6,766 nucleotides of DNA from Deinococcales bacterium (lineage in GTDB: Bacteria; Deinococcota; Deinococci; Deinococcales; Deinococcaceae), in assembly GCA_014378225.1 (NCBI GenBank), contig JACMOA010000082.1, positions 1-6,766 of the forward strand, written 5' to 3'. The number at the start of each line of letters is the position of its first letter. Position 1 is the stretch's first letter. The position numbers were made by a program, and so were the translations under genes. The notes below the pieces were generated by a model. It had not been told where the DNA came from, searched no databases, and saw only the letters and a list, made by a program, of their open reading frames with translations. Below are positions 1-4,362 of the stretch, piece after piece.

Positions 1-1
1 A

Positions 2-1339
2 GCCACAAAAGAACATGCAGAAAAGGCGCTCGAGGTTGGCTGGAAAACATTTCAGGATTGGAAAGCCTGGGACATGGCTGCCAGGGCCAGAATTTTGGTG
101 AAAGCCGCTGCTATTCTGCGCCGTAAAAAGTTTGACTTCTGCGCTCTGCTCACGCTCGAGGTGGGTAAGAATTACGCCGAGGCCGACGTGGAAACCGCCG
201 AGGCGATTGATTTTCTCGAGCATTACGCTAGGGGGGCCATGAAACTGTCTGGCCCGCTCGAGACCTTTCCCTATCCCGGCGAGGAAAACGAGCTACACGC
301 CATCCCACTGGGCGTGGGCGTGAGCATCAGCCCGTGGAATTTTCCGCTGGCCATCTACTTGGGAATGCTGACCGCGCCCATCGTGGCCGGAAACTGCATC
401 ATTGCCAAACCCAGCGAGGATAGCGGTTTGATTGCCGCCTGGGGCGCAAACCTTTTGCTCGAGGCGGGACTTCCTGAGGGTGTGCTGAGCTTTCTGCCTG
501 GACTGGGCGAGGACGTGGGCGATTATCTGGTGAAGCACGCCAAAACCCGCTTCATCAGCTTTACCGGCTCGAGGGCGGTGGGCGTGATGATTCACGAGAA
601 CGCCGCCAAAGTGCAACCCGGTCAGAAGTGGCTCAAACGCAGTGTGCTCGAGATGGGGGGGAAAGACGCCCTGATTGTGGATGAAACCGCCGACCTCGAG
701 AACGCCGCCACCGCCGCTGTGCAGGGTGCATTCGGCTTTGCGGGCCAGAAGTGCAGCGCTATGAGCCGCCTGATTGTGGTGAGTGAGGTTTATGACGACC
801 TGCTCGAGCGTTTTGTAGCCAAAACCAGAGTGCTGAGCCTGGGTGACGGCGCAGAAAACGCTAACGTAACTTCACTGGTCAACCTCGAGAGCTTCGAGAA
901 AAATAGTCAGTACCTCGAGATTGGCAAGACCGAAGGGCGCTTAATGTGCGGTGGAACGGCGGACTCGAGCACCGGATATTTTGTGCAGCCCACCATTTTT
1001 GCCGATGTGGCCCCAGACGCCAAACTGGCCCAGGATGAAATCTTTGGTCCGATTGTGGCGGTGATTAAGGCTCGAGATTTTGACCACGCGCTCGAGATTG
1101 CCAACAGCACCGACTACGGGCTGACCGGGGGCGTGTGCTCGAGCAGGCGAGACCGACTGGAACAGGCGCGGCGGGAGTATGAGGTGGGCAATTTGTACTT
1201 CAACCGCAAAATCACCGGGGCGCTGGTGGGGGTGCAACCTTTTGGTGGGTACAATATGTCTGGCACGGATTCTAAAGCGGGTGGGCCAGATTATTTGATG
1301 AATTTTATGCAACTCAAAACCGTTTCAGAACGCTTTTAA
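2..1339 (+). CDS. 1-pyrroline-5-carboxylate (glutamate-gamma-semialdehyde) dehydrogenase, 5'-truncated by window edge
   Basis: This enzyme oxidises L-glutamate gamma-semialdehyde to glutamate with NAD+, the second step of proline breakdown, in the cytoplasm. The frame is open from base 2; 445 residues are visible, and by comparison with the Thermus enzyme (about 516 residues, from memory) roughly 70 N-terminal residues lie upstream. The ATG at 74 is internal, because family sequence ([12 protein letters not shown]) precedes it. Visible landmarks, numbered from base 2, are PWNF with Asn113 (338-340), NAD-site FTGS near residue 189, LEMGGK with general-base Glu217 (650-652), GQKCS with catalytic Cys251 (752-754) and EIFGP near 346. 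The C-terminal [20 protein letters not shown] closely matches the Thermus enzyme, which separates it from other aldehyde dehydrogenases. No proline dehydrogenase partner is visible; it may lie upstream. It holds 15 CTCGAG sites, one containing the catalytic Glu codon. The gene symbols rocA and pruA are both used for this family, so none is assigned. Confidence 0.93.
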   Translation, partial: ATKEHAEKALEVGWKTFQDWKAWDMAARARILVKAAAILRRKKFDFCALLTLEVGKNYAEADVETAEAIDFLEHYARGAMKLSGPLETFPYPGEENELHAIPLGVGVSISPWNFPLAIYLGMLTAPIVAGNCIIAKPSEDSGLIAAWGANLLLEAGLPEGVLSFLPGLGEDVGDYLVKHAKTRFISFTGSRAVGVMIHENAAKVQPGQKWLKRSVLEMGGKDALIVDETADLENAATAAVQGAFGFAGQKCSAMSRLIVVSEVYDDLLERFVAKTRVLSLGDGAENANVTSLVNLESFEKNSQYLEIGKTEGRLMCGGTADSSTGYFVQPTIFADVAPDAKLAQDEIFGPIVAVIKARDFDHALEIANSTDYGLTGGVCSSRRDRLEQARREYEVGNLYFNRKITGALVGVQPFGGYNMSGTDSKAGGPDYLMNFMQLKTVSERF

Positions 1340-1353
1340 CGCTCGAGCGGACC

Positions 1354-1387
1354 AAAAACGGCGTGGATTCCAGTCCACGCCGTTTTT
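1354..1387. terminator. Perfect-stem intrinsic terminator, probably bidirectional
   Basis: AAAAACGGCGTGGA (1354-1367) pairs perfectly over 14 bp with TCCACGCCGTTTTT (1374-1387) around a 6-base loop. It starts 15 bases after the dehydrogenase stop and lies 32 bases beyond the stop of the convergent hydrolase gene. The A-run on one side and T-run on the other give a GC-rich hairpin with a U-tract on either strand, so it can end both transcripts. Confidence 0.9.
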
Positions 1388-1418
1388 GCTGTAAAGATTG
1401 CACTCTAAACGAATTGCT

Positions 1419-2432
1419 TTATCCTGAATTTCTATTTGGGTTTGGAATCGGGTTGAATATTTCCAGAATGTCGAGTGTAATTTGTTCGATGTTGATTCCC
1501 GCAATGTTAATTAGCATGGTAATACTCAAGTCATTGTCGAGGGATTTGAAAAAGTGTGCGGTGAATCCCTGCCATTCGCCCGCATGACTGACGCAACGAA
1601 AGCCCTGAGTCTCGTGCAAAATCCAACCAAAACCGTAGTTTGAAATGCTGCCGTCGTTGAGTGTTGTTGGTGTCCACATGCGCTCTAAACTCGAGGTTGA
1701 AAGGATTCTTTCGGTACGCAAAGCGTCATCCCAATGGGCAAAATCATCAAGTGTCATGTAGATTGCACCATCAGCGGTAGAATTAAAGGTTGGTGAAACC
1801 CAGTCTTGATTTTTCAGGTCAGTACCCTGGTAAACATAGCCGGATGCACGGTTGGGAATGATGCCGGCATCGTCAATGATTTGCGCCGTCTTCATGCCCA
1901 GCGGTTGAAAAATCTGTTGTTGTAAAAAATCCCCATAAAACATTCCTGTGACTTTCGAGACGAGAATGCCGACCAGCTTGTAGCCATCGTTGCTGTAGGA
2001 ATACTGCTCGCCCGGTTTAAACTCGAGCGTGCCTGCCAGTATTTTTTGGAGGAGTTCGTCCTCGCTTAAGTCGGCCCGCAAGTCAACGCCTTCAAAATCG
2101 CTTGGAACGCCAGCGGTGTGCGTCAGCAGGTGCTGAACCATTACTTCGGACCAGAATTCTTGAACGCCTGAAAAGTACGTGCTGATGGGAGCCTCGAGTT
2201 CAATTTTCCCAGCCTCTACCAACAACATCACGGCTGTTGCAGCGAATTGTTTGCCGATTGAACCGATTTGAAAAACTGTTTCAGGTTTAACCGTCACTCC
2301 GTGCTCGAGGTTGGCGAATCCGCAGGAGCACTGCTCGAGTACCTTGCCATGTTGTCGGACCATGACGTTCAAGCCAGGAATGCCCCTTTGCTGCATTTCA
2401 GAATGAATCAATGCGTCGAGTTTGTCGTTCAT
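1419..2432 (-). CDS. Beta-lactamase/PBP-like family serine hydrolase
   Basis: A 337-residue protein of the serine beta-lactamase-like superfamily (class C beta-lactamase, D,D-peptidase and esterase relatives). The three family motifs are in order: SxxK as S58-I-G-K61 (QIGSIGKQF), YxN as Y146-S-N148 (YSYSNDGY), and the third-box HxG as H283-A-G285 (SHAGEWQGF). Also typical are HLLTHTAG (101-108) and QPLGM. No signal peptide or membrane segment is seen at either end, so it looks cytoplasmic. That makes an esterase or peptidase role more likely than periplasmic beta-lactam resistance, but the substrate cannot be read from sequence. The ATG at 2432 is chosen because AGGAG (complement of 2440-2444) sits 7 bases upstream; an in-frame TTG at 2471 has no such support. 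It is convergent with the dehydrogenase and divergent from the CAP gene. Base composition is visibly more AT-rich than gene 1 (sampled lines 38-55% GC against about 60%), and only five CTCGAG sites occur, suggesting later acquisition. Confidence 0.9.
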   Translation of the reverse strand: MNDKLDALIHSEMQQRGIPGLNVMVRQHGKVLEQCSCGFANLEHGVTVKPETVFQIGSIGKQFAATAVMLLVEAGKIELEAPISTYFSGVQEFWSEVMVQHLLTHTAGVPSDFEGVDLRADLSEDELLQKILAGTLEFKPGEQYSYSNDGYKLVGILVSKVTGMFYGDFLQQQIFQPLGMKTAQIIDDAGIIPNRASGYVYQGTDLKNQDWVSPTFNSTADGAIYMTLDDFAHWDDALRTERILSTSSLERMWTPTTLNDGSISNYGFGWILHETQGFRCVSHAGEWQGFTAHFFKSLDNDLSITMLINIAGINIEQITLDILEIFNPIPNPNRNSG

Positions 2433-2460
2433 CGTATGACTCCTGTGCTTACCGTTCTGG

Positions 2461-2475
2461 AGATTTCTCAAATCT
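2461..2475. promoter_or_regulatory. Short inverted repeat, possible operator of the hydrolase gene
   Basis: AGATTT-CTC-AAATCT is a perfect 6-bp inverted repeat with a 3-base spacer, 29 bases upstream of the hydrolase ATG, in its presumed 5' leader or promoter. The size and symmetry would suit a dimeric repressor, but no regulator gene for it is recognisable here and a 6-bp repeat can arise by chance. Confidence 0.2.
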
Positions 2476-2734
2476 ACGGTTGATGCCCAATCTCAATACA
2501 AGTTTTGAAATGACCCGTACTCTGCGTATATCGAGCGCACTTGAGACGTTTTTAAGGCAGGTCTCCTGTCTGGAGGTTTACGAAGAGTTTACTCTTGTCC
2601 CTCTCCCCTCGAGCGAATTCTTATCTTCCAATAATTAAGCTCGAGCCAAAGCCTAGCAAAAGCTTATGCTCGAGCGGGTCTTTCAAGCTAGCACCATTCT
2701 TAACCCATCACTAAAGCATGAGTTTGAATTAAGG

Positions 2735-2740
2735 TAGAAT
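2735..2740 (+). promoter_or_regulatory. Possible -10 element for the CAP gene
   Basis: TAGAAT matches the TATAAT consensus at five of six positions, 48 bases before the ATG, in the most AT-rich part of the region. No good -35 is found 16-18 bases upstream. The element overlaps a direct repeat of GAATTAA (2726-2732 and 2737-2743), which might be an activator site substituting for a -35; this is inference only. Confidence 0.3.
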
Positions 2741-2778
2741 TAAAGCGCCTTGTCCCTCAGATTTACACGCCACCGCTC

Positions 2779-2782
2779 GAGG
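2779..2782 (+). promoter_or_regulatory. Ribosome binding site deciding the CAP gene start
   Basis: GAGG lies 6 bases before the ATG at 2789 and fixes this start over an in-frame TTG at 2750, which would place 13 charged residues before a clean signal peptide. The GAGG is partly formed by a CTCGAG site (2776-2781), so the iterated palindrome doubles as a translation signal. Confidence 0.65.
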
Positions 2783-2788
2783 TTCCTC

Positions 2789-3640
2789 ATGAAACGCCTG
2801 TTCCTCACCACACTTTTGCTTAATCTGAGTTGTGCCCAGGCCATCACCCAGACAATTTCCAAAGACGGAATCATTTACGCCGACCTTGAGTCTTTTGCTC
2901 GAGACATTAGCGCGGGGATGGCTCTGAACAACGCTAACCCCATAGCCTGGAGGCTAGCCACTACGGGAAAAGATATGGTGCTGGTTCAAGACTCCAATTT
3001 AGCCCAGTTCAACGGTAAGCGTTATCAAATGGTGGGTAAAGTGTTGCTCGAGGGCGGCAAAGGTTATGCACCTCTGGACTCGTTGCGAGCACTTTTTCAG
3101 GTGAATGTGGTGACGAGTTCCGCAACGAGTACGACCTCGAGCCAAAAAATTCCCTCGAGTGCGGGAAATTCCGGCTCGAGCGCTGCATCCGCTGACGGAG
3201 CCGTACAACAACCTAATTTTTCACGCGACGAAATCCTGGCAGCGGTTAACCGGGTTCGGGCGCAAACCCGCATATGTGGGGATAAATCCTTCCTAGCCGT
3301 TAAGCCGCTCCGCTGGAATGTTAAACTCGAGCAATCTGCCTTGAAGCACTCAAAGAATATGGCAGAAAACCAGTTTTTTGAGCACGATGACCCACAAGGC
3401 CGGACTCCCCAGGACCGCATTCTGGGCGGTGGTTATGTGGGCTATATCACGGGAGAGAATATTGCAGCGTATTACACCGACAATCCGGATAAGGTGCTCG
3501 AGGGCTGGATTAAAAGTCCGGGTCACTGCGCCAATTTGATGGACCCCGATTACACCGAATTTGGCTTGGGCGTTTTTTTCGTGCCGTACGCCAAAGGTAA
3601 AAAGTATTTACGCCTGTGGACTCAGAACTTTGGGGGTTGA
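2789..3640 (+). CDS. Secreted CAP-domain (SCP/PR-1, YkwD-like) protein
   Basis: A 283-residue exported protein of unknown substrate. Residues 1-18 form a Sec signal peptide (MKRLFLTTLLLNLSCAQA) with an AQA site for signal peptidase I; Cys15 lacks a proper lipobox, so a lipoprotein is unlikely. Residues about 25-107 resemble the copper-amine-oxidase N-terminal-like stalk domain of bacterial surface proteins (YADLESFARDI, GKGYAPLDSLRALF). Residues 109-140 are a Ser/Thr/Ala/Gly linker. Residues about 145-283 are the CAP domain: FFEH with His199, GENIA with Glu223, SPGHCANLM with His246, and a closing WTQNFG, matching bacterial YkwD-type cavity residues. Cys163 and Cys247 could form a disulfide in the exported protein. 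Bacterial CAP proteins are usually cell-envelope associated and mostly uncharacterised. It stands alone on its strand, with no clear terminator after it. Three of its seven CTCGAG sites encode Ser-Ser in the linker region (117-131). Confidence 0.9.
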   Translation: MKRLFLTTLLLNLSCAQAITQTISKDGIIYADLESFARDISAGMALNNANPIAWRLATTGKDMVLVQDSNLAQFNGKRYQMVGKVLLEGGKGYAPLDSLRALFQVNVVTSSATSTTSSQKIPSSAGNSGSSAASADGAVQQPNFSRDEILAAVNRVRAQTRICGDKSFLAVKPLRWNVKLEQSALKHSKNMAENQFFEHDDPQGRTPQDRILGGGYVGYITGENIAAYYTDNPDKVLEGWIKSPGHCANLMDPDYTEFGLGVFFVPYAKGKKYLRLWTQNFGG

Positions 3641-3686
3641 GCTTCAAGACGGCGCTCGAGTGGAGTTTCAACGCCCGGTGAATTGA

Positions 3687-3714
3687 AGGTGGCTCGAGCG
3701 CGTTCAGGCCACCT
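3687..3714. other. Hairpin between CAP gene and HTH remnant
   Basis: AGGTGGC (3687-3693) pairs perfectly with GCCACCT (3708-3714) around a 14-base loop that contains a CTCGAG site and the HTH stop codon. No T-run follows on either strand, so it is a weak terminator at best. It is the only structure seen in the short gap between the two converging reading frames. Confidence 0.25.
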
Positions 3715-4066
3715 CTTGCCCGTTCTCCTCTGTAAGACGGACCTCGAGCCGCAGCCCCAATACATCCATATCACGGATTCCGTATCTTTTTCCCACTCGC
3801 TCCGTGTCTTGGTCTGAACAGCACCTAGCGGGCCAAACCGCCTCGAAAAAATCTTCAAACATACAAGATTTTTCGGATTCCGTATAATCATGCCTTAAGC
3901 TGTCTACTCCATGCGTGCTATAACGCGGATTCATCCATTTCGATAGCCCCGGCAAACTCACGCCCAGACGACGCGCCACCTCGGTTTTGCTGAGTTCGCT
4001 TCCTTCCACCACTCTGGCAATAATATAGGCTAACCGGGTTGGGAGTGGCTCGAGCGGGAAGTTCAA
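3704..4066 (-). pseudogene. HicB-like antitoxin HTH-domain remnant, lengthened in frame by a small insertion
   Basis: A 120-codon open frame. Residues 8-58 are a DNA-binding helix-turn-helix like the C-terminal domain of HicB-type antitoxins (LPTRLAYIIA, then LSKTEVARRLGVS, then LPGLSKWMNPRY), and 101-111 (DVLGLRLEVRL) is the usual domain end. Between them lie 39 residues foreign to the family (about 61-99), explained by the insertion at 3770-3886. Removing 117 bases restores SLRHDMDVLGLRLEVRL, which matches the family's spacing (compare TLERIADALGLRLEVRL, from memory). The frame begins at a TTG whose GAGG is directly adjacent, a poor start, and the HicB N-terminal domain is absent, although traces remain out of frame upstream. 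No hicA toxin gene flanks it. It may still be translated as a chimera, so an active small regulator cannot be excluded. HicB assignment is moderate; a generic XRE-type HTH is the alternative. Confidence 0.55.
3770..3890. mobile_element. Small MITE-like insertion (113 bp) with 4-bp target duplication
   Basis: ATCA occurs at 3770-3773 and 3887-3890, exactly 117 bases apart, bracketing a 113-bp segment (3774-3886). Both ends carry CGGATTCCGTAT (3774-3785 and 3874-3885). Its core ACGGATTCCGT is a near-palindrome, so the ends read both as direct repeats and as imperfect terminal inverted repeats (ACGGATTCCG against ACGGAATCCG). Inside is a hairpin AAAAATCTT (3847-3855) with AAGATTTTT (3865-3873). 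It has no CTCGAG and no coding capacity of its own, so it would need a transposase in trans. The 117-base net gain equals the 39 extra codons in the HTH frame, which is the main support. The duplication is only 4 bases, so exact borders could shift. Confidence 0.55.
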
Positions 4067-4362
4067 CCTCGCTATACTCGAGGGTCGTTTCAGTGCCGAT
4101 GGCGGGCTGTGTGGCTGCCCACTCTGTAAAAATACGCTCGAGCTGATGACTAATTTATACCCACCGCTCGAGCATTTTTGAAGGTTTCATTAACTCCATC
4201 TGAGAGCGCCGGTGACACAGCGCATCGCTCTTTTCGGTATGTTGCAAGCGAACGTGACCTTCCAACCCTTGTGCTTTCCTCAAATCGTCCTCATGCCACC
4301 CCGCTCGGAAAAAGCCTTAGCGTGGAGCTAATAACCGTGCTGTAGCCAGAGAAGGAGAATAC
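4067..4362. other. Intergenic region with probable decayed N-terminal part of the HicB-like gene
   Basis: On the minus strand, fragments resembling a HicB N-terminal domain appear in successive frames. An ATG at 4294 opens MRTI, a stop, then GWKVTFACNIP. A second frame reads SPALSDGVNETF and ends at a TAG (4150-4152). A third, from 4154, reads ISHQLERIF and then TETTLEYSEVELP, leading to the LPTRLAY of the HTH frame. This order fits a gene broken by several frameshifts, but each match is short and made by eye. The right end holds the leader of the DUF11-type gene (AGGAG at 4353-4357); no convincing promoter pair for it is seen. Confidence 0.35.
4128..4179. repeat. Inverted repeat built on two GCTCGAGC sites
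   Basis: AAAAAT-AC-GCTCGAGC (4128-4143) faces GCTCGAGCATTTTT (4166-4179) across a 22-base loop. The arms pair except for two extra bases in the left arm and end in a T-run, so the RNA could fold like an intrinsic terminator on either strand. It sits inside the suspected gene relic and has no obvious gene to terminate; each GCTCGAGC is also self-complementary. Confidence 0.35.

Larger units (their letters stand above)
2433..2788. other. Divergent intergenic region, 356 bp
   Basis: Lies between the divergent hydrolase and CAP genes and must hold both promoters. It contains four CTCGAG sites (2608, 2640, 2669, 2776), an AT-rich stretch with a possible -10 before the CAP gene, a small hairpin (AAGAG-TTTA-CTCTT, 2583-2596) and the inverted repeat at 2461. 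No convincing -35/-10 pair is seen for the hydrolase. Short open frames across it have no ribosome binding site or recognisable product, so no gene is called. Confidence 0.6.

Noticed and set aside
2433..2471. TTG at 2471 as the start of the hydrolase
   Set aside because: The ATG at 2432 has AGGAG 7 bases upstream, and the extension has no family similarity.
2510..2638. Possible 42-codon plus-strand gene in the divergent intergenic region
   Set aside because: It has no ribosome binding site and no recognisable product, and it sits where the hydrolase promoter must be.
2750..2788. TTG at 2750 as the start of the CAP protein
   Set aside because: It would put a charged 13-residue extension before a normal signal peptide, while the ATG at 2789 has GAGG at proper spacing.
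3774..3885. Two CGGATTCCGTAT copies 100 bases apart as a CRISPR-like or simple duplication signal
   Set aside because: There are only two copies, and a 100-base duplication would shift the frame; the 117-base insertion with ATCA duplication explains the open frame better.
3622..3891. 89-codon minus frame overlapping the CAP gene end and the HTH remnant
   Set aside because: It is the shifted frame of the HTH gene across the insertion; it has no family similarity and no ribosome binding site.
4148..4190. Ten-codon minus-strand leader peptide MKPSKMLERWV
   Set aside because: It is too short to support, has no ribosome binding site, and falls within the decayed gene traces.
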